Shown: positions 8,063-15,785, numbered from the stretch's first letter. The stretch is 28,106 bases of DNA from Acidobacteriota bacterium (GCA_003224075.1 QHYF01000088.1:1-28106); one strand, 5' to 3'. Numbers and translations: made by a program. Notes: generated by a model from the sequence alone, not told the origin.

Positions 8063-9130
8063 TCAGGTTAGTTCGTGCGCCAAGGCAATTTTGTCCGCAG
8101 GCGAAGCGGCAGTCCAGTGCAAGGAAGCATCCAACTGCCCGGCTTTTTGCAAACGCTGGATGCTGTTGATTCGAAAGTAGCGACCACCCTGCAGGTCTTC
8201 GGCGGTGAGCCCAGCGGCGCGATAGGCGTCATAGAGTTCTTGCGCACCTTTGCGGGCAGTCCACTGCGGTTGGAAGCCCGGCAAAACGCGCCGAATCTTA
8301 TCGCAATTGACCCGGTAGCAGCGTTTGTCCGGCCCCCCGCCAGGAGCATACTCGATGTGGCAGCCAGGTACGGTTTCCTCGACTATGGCCGCAAGCTCGC
8401 TAACGCGGTAGTTTTCGCTCGTCTGTCCCACGTTGAAAGTCGCATTGTGGATCGCGCTCTTCGGGGCCTCGAGTACGCACAGCATGGACGCGATAATGTC
8501 GCGAATGTGCACGATCGGGCGCCAGGGCGTACCGTCACTCTTGATATGAATACGGCCAGTGGTGTGAGCCGACGCAACAAAATCGTTCAGCACTAGGTCC
8601 AGGCGCAGACGCGGAGAGGCTCCGTAGGCAGTGGCATTTCTCATATAGGTCGGACTGAAGTGTTCGTCAGCTAGCACCGCGACGTCGCGCTCGACGAGAA
8701 CCTTGGATTCGCCGTAAGGGGTGACAGGGTTGAGCGCAGCCGACTCATCAAGGAATGTATCGCCTGCAGAACCATAGGTGCTGCAAGACGAGGAGAAGAC
8801 GAAGCGCTTTACGCCCGCCTGTTTCGCTAGTTCCGCCAGTTGCACGGACGCCTTGTGGTTGATCTCGTAGGTGAGGCCAGGATCGAGATTGCTTAACGGG
8901 TCGTTGGACAAGGCCGCCAAGTGCACCACGGCGTCGAATCCGTGCAGATCAGCCTTCTTCAGATTCCGTATATCTTTGCGGACTTCGGGCAGCTCCGGGG
9001 CCGATTTCCCGAAATCGGAGCCCGCGAATAAGTCGGTGTCGAAGCCAACTACTTCGTGGCCGGCAGAGCGAAACATGGGCGCTGCCACCGCTCCTATGTA
9101 CCCTTTGTGGCCCGTCAACAGTATTCTCAT
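8063..9130 (-). CDS. NAD-dependent epimerase/dehydratase (extended SDR)
   Basis: 355 aa; ATG 9130 with GGGAG about 10 nt upstream. The N-terminus MRILLTGHKGYIG carries the Rossmann glycine motif in the variant GHKGYIG. SSSCSTYG at 113-120 holds the catalytic Ser/Thr region, and Tyr139/Lys143 form the YxxxK pair in TPYGESK. A late segment (GGGPDKRCYRVNCDKIRRVLPGFQPQW) is the usual substrate-domain end of nucleotide-sugar epimerases. It is the first gene of the CDP-sugar run and is 36 nt from the RmlC-like gene, so they are probably co-transcribed from the gene-free region at 9131-9723. It may be a 4-epimerase, a 4,6-dehydratase or a 4-ketoreductase; the GHKGYIG subgroup has no assigned reaction that I can name with confidence. 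Confidence 0.85.
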   Translation of the reverse strand: MRILLTGHKGYIGAVAAPMFRSAGHEVVGFDTDLFAGSDFGKSAPELPEVRKDIRNLKKADLHGFDAVVHLAALSNDPLSNLDPGLTYEINHKASVQLAELAKQAGVKRFVFSSSCSTYGSAGDTFLDESAALNPVTPYGESKVLVERDVAVLADEHFSPTYMRNATAYGASPRLRLDLVLNDFVASAHTTGRIHIKSDGTPWRPIVHIRDIIASMLCVLEAPKSAIHNATFNVGQTSENYRVSELAAIVEETVPGCHIEYAPGGGPDKRCYRVNCDKIRRVLPGFQPQWTARKGAQELYDAYRAAGLTAEDLQGGRYFRINSIQRLQKAGQLDASLHWTAASPADKIALAHELT

Positions 9131-9723
9131 GCTCTTACTACTCCCATTTGCAGCAGATTTGATCTAGATTTCGCGCAGCGGAGCGCGATTCCAATTGTTG
9201 ACATCCTTTAGTACTCTTTCGAGAATCTCTCCAGTAAGCAGAAACATTTTCAATTCGGAAATACAGAGAATCGACGGTCCGATCTGCGATCTAGCTCTTG
9301 AGGAGACCTAGGATCGCGGCTGGATCTTTGCTGGTCAATCGCGAAGGCCGGAGGACTAGGTCGTCTGGCCTTCGCCGCTGATGCGGTTTGTCCCGCTCGG
9401 CAGGGCTACCCGGTCGTACTTCAAATCACCTTCTGTCCGGACGCGGTGGAACGCTTGCACCACCCTGCGGAGGGGCTACCGCCATTGACGCGGCAAGCAC
9501 GTCCAGAGGAAGGCCGGCAATCAGTCTGCCACACTCCTAAACGAGAAGAAGGAAACTAGCCCCCTTGAGCCACCGCTTAGCTGCTGAAAACAAAGTGGTT
9601 ATTGCAGGATACATGGGTCGTCAGACGACGTGTCTACGATCGGGGCCTCGGAACGGAGGAACTGAGGGAAAACTCTTACTACCATACGCGAACCCGTTTC
9701 TTGCATGGCTCTGCGGGCCTCGG
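9131..9723. other. 593-bp gene-free region with inverted repeats
   Basis: No convincing gene was found on either strand. It lies between the end of gmhB and the start of the SDR gene, both on the minus strand, so it probably carries the promoter of the left block. Visible structure: a 6-bp stem at 9171-9188 (TCGCGC, 6-nt loop, GCGCGA), a long hairpin at 9341-9375 (separate entry), and a 13-bp palindrome at 9617-9629 (GTCGTC, A, GACGAC). A 27-codon minus-strand frame at 9164-9247 (MFLLTGEILERVLKD...) is open but has no ribosome-binding site. I could not identify a convincing -35/-10 pair. Confidence 0.6.
9341..9375. repeat. Long intergenic hairpin (near-perfect inverted repeat)
   Basis: Arms 9341-9356 and 9360-9375 pair over 16 positions around a 3-nt loop (TAG). 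The outer nine bases, GCGAAGGCC and GGCCTTCGC, pair perfectly. The next position is a G-U pair, then two pairs, one G-G mismatch and three pairs. No T run follows on either strand, so it is not a standard intrinsic terminator. It could be a REP-like palindrome, an mRNA-processing or stabilising stem upstream of the left block, or a protein-binding site. Confidence 0.6.
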
Positions 9724-10257
9724 TTACGATTCTGCCCTAAGTATCTCTTGGACGGCCTCAAACAGGGATCCTGCAAACAAATCCGCGGTCCCACTCGCGA
9801 CCTCGCCGGAGTCCAAAATTCTAGCCGTCTTGCATCCCGCATTTTTGCCCGCCTCCACATCGCTGTCGGAATCCCCTATCATCCAGGAAGCAGCTAGATC
9901 AATTTCGTGGGCTTGCGCCGCTGACAGAAGCATGCCCGGCTCAGGCTTACGGCAACCGCAAGGAGGATGCTTTTCATGCGGGCAGCAATAAACTTCGTCG
10001 ATGACTGCCTCGGCCGCTGCCAGCTCGGCGAGCATACGCTGATGGATCAGATCTAGATCGCGCAGACTCAGGAGCCCTTTTGCCACACATCTCTGATTGC
10101 TCACCACGATCACGCGAAACCCAGCTCTCTTGAGAGAGGCGATTGCTCTAGCCACTCCCGGAAGGAACTGCATCTCTTCCCAGCGAGTTACGTATTGACC
10201 TTCTGGAAGTTTTCGGTTTATGACTCCGTCACGATCCAGAAACGCGCCCCTGTTCAT
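9724..10257 (-). CDS. gmhB: D-glycero-D-manno-heptose-1,7-bisphosphate 7-phosphatase
   Basis: About 177 aa from ATG 10257 (ATG 10269 is possible). The longer frame to 10389 overlaps gmhA too far and is rejected. GmhB removes the 7-phosphate from heptose 1,7-bisphosphate in the cytoplasm. The HAD motif I is FLDRDGVIN with Asp8 and Asp10, motif II is VVSNQ (51-55), and MIGDSDSDVEAG is motif IV. The GmhB-specific zinc loop is seen as CPHEKHPPCGCRKPEPG, with Cys92, His94, Cys100 and Cys102. Length fits the family. Its start overlaps the end of gmhA by 29 bp on the same strand, so the two are almost certainly co-translated. With HddA and HddC encoded nearby, it belongs to the GDP-heptose pathway. 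Confidence 0.93.
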   Translation of the reverse strand: MNRGAFLDRDGVINRKLPEGQYVTRWEEMQFLPGVARAIASLKRAGFRVIVVSNQRCVAKGLLSLRDLDLIHQRMLAELAAAEAVIDEVYCCPHEKHPPCGCRKPEPGMLLSAAQAHEIDLAASWMIGDSDSDVEAGKNAGCKTARILDSGEVASGTADLFAGSLFEAVQEILRAES

Positions 10258-10846
10258 GGAATAATTCATGCTCCACGAGTTCCGAAATAATGTGGCCAAC
10301 CAGAGTATGACATTCCTGAATGCGCGGAGTCTCATCCGACGGTACGCAGATGCAATGATCCACGCACTCCTTGAGCTTCCCGCCGCCACGCCCGGTCAAC
10401 CCGACTGTGTGCAGGCCGACTTTCCTGGCTGCCGTCACGGCGCGAAGTACGTTTGGTGAGTTGCCACTTGTCGTGATACCGACGGCGACGTCTCCTGGGC
10501 GCCCTATTGCTTCGATCTGACGACTGAAAACTTGGTCAAAGCCGTAGTCGTTTCCAATGGCAGTAACGCACGAAGTATTCACGGATAAGGCCAATGCGGG
10601 TAAAGCGGGCCGTTCGAATGCGAAGCGCCCCACAAATTCCGCAGCAATGTGCTGGGCATCGGCGGCACTGCCGCCGTTTCCGAACAGAAGAGCTTTGTTT
10701 CCTTGTTGCAGGGCCCTGATCAGGACTTCGCTGACTTTTGCTACAACCGACACCAGGGCAGAGCTGTGCAGCAGATCCTGTTTCGTAGCAATCGAGGCTT
10801 CCATTAGCTTGATCACACGGGGCTCAAAATCACTTGCTTGTTTCAT
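10229..10846 (-). CDS. gmhA: Sedoheptulose-7-phosphate isomerase
   Basis: 205 aa; ATG 10846 has GGAGG 4 nt upstream. GmhA converts sedoheptulose 7-phosphate to D-glycero-D-manno-heptose 7-phosphate, the first committed step of heptose synthesis. The SIS fold is marked by LLFGNGGSAADAQHIAAEFVGRF, with GNGGSAADAQH at 56-66, then ALSVNTSCVTAIGNDYGFDQVFSRQ and ITTSGNSPNVLRAV. The late ECHTLVGHIISELVE holds the usual zinc-site histidine. Length is normal (about 190-200 aa). It overlaps the start of gmhB and follows hddC after 180 bp on the same strand. The identity is among the most secure in the window. Confidence 0.94.
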   Translation of the reverse strand: MKQASDFEPRVIKLMEASIATKQDLLHSSALVSVVAKVSEVLIRALQQGNKALLFGNGGSAADAQHIAAEFVGRFAFERPALPALALSVNTSCVTAIGNDYGFDQVFSRQIEAIGRPGDVAVGITTSGNSPNVLRAVTAARKVGLHTVGLTGRGGGKLKECVDHCICVPSDETPRIQECHTLVGHIISELVEHELFHEQGRVSGS

Positions 10847-11026
10847 CCACCCTCCGCGTCAGGGCTCTTTTCACATTAGAGAAGATTTCGATAGCCAAGA
10901 CTTAAAAATAACTTCGCTGCAAGCATCGCCTTATGTTCCTTCTCTTCTGAGTCTGGGAACAGCTTTAGGGCGGTGCCACTGTAGCTAAACAGATACGGAC
11001 GACCAATCCCGAAGGAATAGTACGCC

Positions 11027-11785
11027 TCAACCCGAAGTGTGGGGCCCGTGCTTGCGGGAGGCCGCCTCATAAAGGCGGGCACAAAGCCGTTGTGCCCGGG
11101 CGTAATCTTCCGGCGTGCCTATGTCGATGAATACTCCTCGCTGCTCTGATGCGTAGACTCCGCGAGCCAACAACTGTGGAAAGATGTCCTTCTCCAAACT
11201 CGCTGGTCCTTCCGGAATATGCTCGAATATCTCTCGATTGAACACATAAACTCCCGCGTTCACGAGCCCGCTAGGCTCACCGCCGCTTTTCTCCGCAAAG
11301 CCGTTCACGCGTCCTCCGGCGTCCATTTGAACAGTTCCGTAACGCTTCTCATTTTGCATTCGAAGCACGGCCATGGTTGCTAGGCCGCCAGATTCACGAT
11401 GAAAGCGGATCAGCAGCGGGAAGTCGATTTCCATAAACGAATCGCCGTTCATCACCAGAAAGTCAGAAACTCCACGAAGGAGAGGCTCTGCGAACTTCAC
11501 CGCGCCCGCAGTGCCAAGGGGATGCGGTTCCTTTGAATACTCAATCGCAACATCCCGGGTATGGCCATCGCCCAATTCACTCTCGATTTCGTGCGAAAGA
11601 TAGCCCGTGCACATCACTAAATGCCGGATGCCCTGGTAGCTCAGTTGTCGCACAAGCAATTCAAGAAAGGGCCTGTCGCCGACGGCCGCCATGGGTTTTG
11701 GCGTGGACGAGATTACGGACTTCAGGCGCGTTCCCTTGCCCCCAACGAGCAGAACAGCCTTGGTATCGCCGCCAATTAGGGCCAT
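11027..11785 (-). CDS. hddC: D-glycero-alpha-D-manno-heptose-1-phosphate guanylyltransferase
   Basis: 252 aa from ATG 11785; no clear Shine-Dalgarno. HddC adds GMP to heptose 1-phosphate, giving GDP-D-glycero-alpha-D-manno-heptose. The nucleotidyltransferase signature VLLVGGKGTRLKSVISSTPKPM covers residues 11-32, with GGKGTRL at 15-21. The second motif is FLVMNGDSF at 109-117, and VNAGVYVFNREIFEHIP and GVFIDIGTPEDYARAQ complete the fold. GTP:mannose-1-P and glucose-1-P enzymes look similar, but the tight linkage to gmhA and gmhB and the presence of hddA support the heptose assignment. A 50-codon out-of-frame open stretch follows its stop (see findings). Substrate specificity is inferred from context. 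Confidence 0.88.
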   Translation of the reverse strand: MALIGGDTKAVLLVGGKGTRLKSVISSTPKPMAAVGDRPFLELLVRQLSYQGIRHLVMCTGYLSHEIESELGDGHTRDVAIEYSKEPHPLGTAGAVKFAEPLLRGVSDFLVMNGDSFMEIDFPLLIRFHRESGGLATMAVLRMQNEKRYGTVQMDAGGRVNGFAEKSGGEPSGLVNAGVYVFNREIFEHIPEGPASLEKDIFPQLLARGVYASEQRGVFIDIGTPEDYARAQRLCARLYEAASRKHGPHTSG

Positions 11786-11926
11786 ATGTGATTTACCACT
11801 GTACAGAAATAAGGATGAACAATCGGAGGTTCAAGCACTTTGAGCGGCTCTTAGAAGCAAGAATCGCTCATCCTGAACCGCAAGAGCAAGTGTGCATGTT
11901 CCGCACATATTTCTTCCCGGATTCCC

Positions 11927-12952
11927 TCAGTGTACCTTCTGCCCTGGCAGCGCGAGGCCAGGCCAGCGCGATTTTTGATTGTTCTCGCCCCTGTTGCCGG
12001 CGGAGCACGGCACTCGATCCCAATATTCCAGCATGGACGCCAAGGTCTGATCAATGGAGAACATGGGTTTCCAGCCTGTGTCTCTGCGTAACTTCTCTGT
12101 ATTCCCGAAAATAATCTTCTCGTCGGAGGGTCGCAACAAACGAGAAACCCTTCGGACCTCTGCCTTCACCCCAGACAGTCGCATCGCACTACTCAATAGC
12201 TCGCCAATCTGATGAGTCTTGGTTGCGCACAGATTATAGGCTTCGCCGCGCCTTCCCTTGAGAGCGGCGAAGTAGAATCCACGAACTGTGTCGTTCACAT
12301 CGAGGAATGCCCGGTGTGGCTGCAGGTTACCAACTTCAATTACTGGCGGCTGTAAACCCTTCTTGATTCTGATCAGCTGCCGGACGAAGTCCGATGGCGC
12401 ATCGTTGGTCTTTCCCGGTCCTGTGGTGTTGAATAGTCGCAGATTGACCGTCGGAATCTTATAATCGAGGAAATACTGACGCGCCAACAGATCTAGACAA
12501 ACTTTGCTGATTCCGTACGGATGCAAAGGCCGAAGCGGCTGCTCTTCGCTAACGGGAATGGCGGACGCAGGCACGTGTCCGTATTCGGCGCTGGAACATG
12601 CCGAAACGACTACTGGCGGGCGCCTCATGTGGCGCATCGCTTCGAACAGGTGTAGCGAGCCCATGATGTTCGACTCGAAGGTGCCTACTGGATCCTCCCA
12701 CGACAAGGTTGGCAGGCTCTGTGCAGCCATGTGAAAGACGTGTGTCGGCTGGTGCTCCGCCAGAATCTGCGCGATTCGATGACCGTTGCGGAGATCGCAT
12801 CGAGCGAAGCACAAGTTGGGGAGTTCCGGCAGTGATTCAGGGCCCGGCAGGTAGTAGGTGCCGACCACGTTCCAACTCTTCAACTGCAAAAATCTAATCA
12901 GATGAGATCCGATGAATCCTTCTGCGCCAGTCACTACTGCAGTCTTTTTCAT
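11927..12952 (-). CDS. GDP-mannose 4,6-dehydratase-like SDR (possible GDP-heptose 4,6-dehydratase)
   Basis: About 341 aa from ATG 12952; an ATG at 12979 adds nine residues and cannot be excluded. The extended-SDR marks are TGAEGFIG (8-15), SSAEYG (120-125) and the catalytic pair Tyr146/Lys150 in PYGISK. NLRLFNTTGPGKTNDAPSDFVRQ and IEVGNLQPHRAFLDVNDTVRGF match the GDP-mannose 4,6-dehydratase/Rmd group closely. It is 141 bp upstream of hddC, so the likely substrate is GDP-heptose. In Yersinia, DmhA does this on the way to GDP-6-deoxy-heptose (known family example). Whether it is a 4,6-dehydratase or a reductase like Rmd is not settled. The C-terminal 25 residues are basic and unlike the family. 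The upstream gene-free region at 12953-13514 probably holds its promoter. Confidence 0.8.
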   Translation of the reverse strand: MKKTAVVTGAEGFIGSHLIRFLQLKSWNVVGTYYLPGPESLPELPNLCFARCDLRNGHRIAQILAEHQPTHVFHMAAQSLPTLSWEDPVGTFESNIMGSLHLFEAMRHMRRPPVVVSACSSAEYGHVPASAIPVSEEQPLRPLHPYGISKVCLDLLARQYFLDYKIPTVNLRLFNTTGPGKTNDAPSDFVRQLIRIKKGLQPPVIEVGNLQPHRAFLDVNDTVRGFYFAALKGRRGEAYNLCATKTHQIGELLSSAMRLSGVKAEVRRVSRLLRPSDEKIIFGNTEKLRRDTGWKPMFSIDQTLASMLEYWDRVPCSAGNRGENNQKSRWPGLALPGQKVH

Positions 12953-13514
12953 TCTTTTTTCACGCGGAATTGCGCACATTGATCAAAACAACCCAGATAA
13001 GGATGCCAAGAAGGATGCAATCTCCAATACCCATTGAACTCTGCCAATCGGTCACGCAGGGTTACACCCCAATTGTAATCGAATCGACCGGACAACGATA
13101 ATTCAAGCGCATCGCATTGAAAGAATCGCCTGGATCTGCCATTCGTCAAATTGACGGGTTCACGTCGGTTTTTTTGTGATGGTTCTCTTTCCAAAAAGGC
13201 AAAATCCGCTCTTGCCATACCCCGGGGCAGCATTAGACTGGGTTCGCAGACCCTCCCCAAGTACAGGTTCCTTATTGCCCCTCGTCTGTTCGACTTGCCA
13301 GTAGATTTCGCCTCAGGTGGAGGGCTATCTTAGGGGAGGACGAGGCCGATCGCGTTGGCAAGGAGCCTGTGCCAAAGATAGCGTGGGTCTGCTGTTTTCG
13401 ACAATGACCTCTAGAACGAACGGTCTCATCGATTTTTTGATTGTTGCGAGTTTCCCAACCCGCCCGGGCAAGCGTGCTTTTGCAGTATTCAAGAGAATGT
13501 TGAGGAGCTCGTTG
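12953..13514. other. 562-bp divergent intergenic region
   Basis: It separates the minus-strand heptose genes from the plus-strand beta-helix gene, so it should carry both promoters. I see no reliable gene. A 103-codon minus-strand frame (12949-13260) is unrecognised and overlaps the dehydratase start. Visible structure: a 13-bp palindrome, CGTCAAATTGACG, at 13144-13156, whose right half can also pair with CGTCGG at 13163-13168, followed by seven T at 13169-13175 (separate entry). TTGACG at 13151 with TGTGAT 18 nt later is a weak sigma-70-like pair on the plus strand, but it is about 335 bp from the start codon. Confidence 0.5.
13144..13175 (+). promoter_or_regulatory. Palindrome plus terminator-like stem and T tract
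   Basis: Three short segments are arranged as in an attenuator: CGTCAA (13144-13149), TTGACG (13151-13156) and CGTCGG (13163-13168), then TTTTTTT (13169-13175). Segment 2 can pair with segment 1 (4-bp stem, AAATT loop) or with segment 3 (4 Watson-Crick pairs plus flanking G-U and A-T pairs, GGTTCA loop). The second fold with the T tract resembles an intrinsic terminator on the plus strand, ahead of the beta-helix gene. The stems are short, so this is tentative. The 13-bp palindrome could equally be an operator. Confidence 0.3.
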
Positions 13515-15458
13515 ATGAAACGCAATCGGTTGCTTTTGTTTTCCCTCATCCTGCTTTGCCTCTCCCCCTACTCCCACGCGCAAAGTTGGTCTGGAATCCT
13601 TGACCCCAAGCGTGCTATCGACTGGTCAGGAGCAGGCGTCACTGGCGGCATTCCCAATCGAACGACCATCTGTAGCACTTTGAATCCTGGCGCGACAACG
13701 GCGCAGATCCAGTCGGCACTCAACTCCTGTCCAAGTGGTCAGGTAGTCTTTTTGAACTCTGGAAATTATGGATTAAACAGTGGATTGACTGTTCCTAGTA
13801 ATGTTACGCTTCGCGGCGCAGGGGCGAATCTGACGACCCTTACTTTTACTGGAAGTTCATCCTATTACTGGGGCAGCTATTTGATAGGTTTCTCAGGAAA
13901 CTACAACGGATCAGCCGACAATGGTTCACCACCAGGACCGGGTGGTTCGCTTAATTGCTCTGGCTCTCCTGGGCCACCGAGTACTTATACCGGCTGCACT
14001 CAGTTAAGAAGCTGGGTCGGTACAAATGGCTTGACTGGGGTCTATACAAAGGGAGCAACCATATTGAACCTAAGCTCGGCTCCAGCCGGGTTGAACGTCG
14101 GAGATATGCTGCAACTAGTCCAGACTGATGACCAGGCCGTAGCGAGTACTGGGCCATTCGTATGTTCCCTGTCAAGCGCTGGATGTTCGCGTGAGGGTGA
14201 GGGGCTTTCCTACCACGACACGGCGATGCGGCAAAACGTGAAAGTTGTCGCAATCAATGGGTCAGCCGTTACGGTTTCTCCTGGCATCTACGCCGACTTT
14301 TGGCTGAGTAGCAAGAATCCCGTGGCCTACTGGTGGGGCGGTGATACGCGCATGGCCGGAGTGGAGAATCTCACAGCTACGACCGGTTTAGGAGTGTGGG
14401 CTGGGCTTCTCAGCCATGAAGCATCCGACTGTTGGTTTTCAGGAGTTGCCTTGCATGTTGGAAACGGATCGCGGCAGGGGTTTCTGATTCATTTGAGCAG
14501 GAACATAACTATTCAGAACAGCTTCCTGGATGTAATGGCAGGTGGAGGATTTGGTTCAACTACGAGTTATGGAATAACGAACATCGCATCATCGGCCACC
14601 CTAGTTCAGAACAACATTCTGAAAAATGTCGAGTCTCCCATCCTCACGGCGGGAGGATACGCCGGCGACGTATATGCCTACAATTATGACCCAGGGATTT
14701 GTACGCCATCGACGGGCTGCACAGGAATTTTTACCGGGCATGACGTGGGAGGGATGTTCATTTTACTCGAAGGCAACATCGGACCGCAGATTCGACCAGA
14801 CACATACCACGGAAACGCGCTCTTCTGGACGATCTTTCGCAATCGTCTTACGGCCACTGAGCAAAACATGAATCAAGAAGCGGCTATTGACTTGTTGGCG
14901 TTCAGCCGCTACTACAATGTCATCGGAAACGTGCTTGGGACCAGCGGAAACTCCAACAATTACGAATGCTCAAATAGCGCCACCTCCAACTGTGGTCGGT
15001 TTAGCCCGAATATATTCCGCCTGGGGTACCCAGGAGAAAACGCAACAACAGGTTCCGAAGCTGGCGTTAATCCAGACGGGCAGGTAAAAGCCACGCTGAT
15101 GCGCTGGGGAAACTACGATGTTGTGAGCGCGGTTAACCGCTTCATATCTTCGGAGGTTCCAACCGGTCTCAGTCAGTACGCAAATCCTCTCCCTGCGAGT
15201 CAAATTCTTCCGCCATCGCTCTACCTTTTGTTGAAGCCCTCTTGGTGGCCTGCTTCGAAGCCGTGGCCCGCAATCGGACCTGATGTAGCTGGCGGCAATA
15301 TCTCAGGATTGGGGGGCCATGCCTACATGATTCCGTCACAAGATTGCTACACGAGCATCAGCGGAAACATGACAAGTTTCAATGCGGCGACCTGCTATGC
15401 CTCGGGCACGGCATCCGCGCCTGCTCCACCCACGGGTCTCCAGGCAGTTGTTCAGTGA
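13515..15458 (+). CDS. Secreted right-handed beta-helix protein (pectate-lyase-like fold)
   Basis: 647 aa from ATG 13515, chosen because GAGGAG lies 7-8 nt upstream and because this start begins a clean signal peptide: MKRNR, then LLLFSLILLCLSP, with cleavage probably after SHAQ. The longer frame from 13317 would bury this signal behind 66 residues. The mature part is rich in Gly, Ser, Asn and Thr and carries beta-helix-style segments (GNYGLNSGLTVPSNVTLRGAG, ENLTATTGLGVW, RNITIQNSFLDV, NIASSATLVQNNILKNV). Many paired cysteines suggest disulfides. The end, PAPPTGLQAVVQ, looks like a truncated linker. It is the only plus-strand gene. Parallel beta-helix proteins in glycan loci are often lyases, epimerases or hydrolases acting on the secreted polymer, but no catalytic residues can be assigned here. 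Function unproven. Confidence 0.8.
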   Translation: MKRNRLLLFSLILLCLSPYSHAQSWSGILDPKRAIDWSGAGVTGGIPNRTTICSTLNPGATTAQIQSALNSCPSGQVVFLNSGNYGLNSGLTVPSNVTLRGAGANLTTLTFTGSSSYYWGSYLIGFSGNYNGSADNGSPPGPGGSLNCSGSPGPPSTYTGCTQLRSWVGTNGLTGVYTKGATILNLSSAPAGLNVGDMLQLVQTDDQAVASTGPFVCSLSSAGCSREGEGLSYHDTAMRQNVKVVAINGSAVTVSPGIYADFWLSSKNPVAYWWGGDTRMAGVENLTATTGLGVWAGLLSHEASDCWFSGVALHVGNGSRQGFLIHLSRNITIQNSFLDVMAGGGFGSTTSYGITNIASSATLVQNNILKNVESPILTAGGYAGDVYAYNYDPGICTPSTGCTGIFTGHDVGGMFILLEGNIGPQIRPDTYHGNALFWTIFRNRLTATEQNMNQEAAIDLLAFSRYYNVIGNVLGTSGNSNNYECSNSATSNCGRFSPNIFRLGYPGENATTGSEAGVNPDGQVKATLMRWGNYDVVSAVNRFISSEVPTGLSQYANPLPASQILPPSLYLLLKPSWWPASKPWPAIGPDVAGGNISGLGGHAYMIPSQDCYTSISGNMTSFNAATCYASGTASAPAPPTGLQAVVQ

Positions 15459-15785
15459 TTTCTCGCTGATCGACCTCCTGTTTATGATCCGTTTCGCAGC
15501 CGGTATTTCGTCTTCGGCGGTCGGCGGTCAGCGCCGCAGAAGCCCGTGACAAAACGTCAGAGAGCAACAGCACCGCAGGCGCCGTGATCGGGGGGCGCGA
15601 GTAATTGCAATCTGTGACTCGCCGAGCGTCCAAGCGAGCCAACCGAGTCAAGGCACTCGAAGAATTCCATCCTCCGAGCGATCGCGAGTCTCCCTTAGCT
15701 TGCCGGCACGGGACGTATCAACAGTGCCACCTTCCAAGCCGTCGACACACTCTCCTGAGCCGCTATCCTCAATTCCTGGGGCGCA
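15459..15785. other. 327-bp region between convergent genes
   Basis: It lies between the 3' end of the plus-strand beta-helix gene and the 3' end of a minus-strand glycosyltransferase gene. Terminators would be expected, but only a weak 5-bp stem (CGGCG, 5-nt loop, CGCCG at 15522-15536) without a T run is visible. No coding frame that I trust is present. Confidence 0.5.

Noticed and set aside
8075..8596. A 173-codon open frame on the plus strand
   Set aside because: Antisense to the SDR gene at 8063-9130 and not protein-like.
7442..9130. A dTDP-rhamnose pathway, because an RmlC-like gene is present
   Set aside because: rmlA, rmlB and rmlD are absent from the window, and the neighbouring nucleotidyltransferase is of the cytidylyl type.
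12949..13260. A 103-codon minus-strand frame in the divergent intergenic region
   Set aside because: It overlaps the dehydratase start, resembles nothing known, and has no convincing ribosome-binding site.
15522..15536. A 5-bp GC stem after the beta-helix gene as a terminator
   Set aside because: No T run follows on either strand and the stem is weak.
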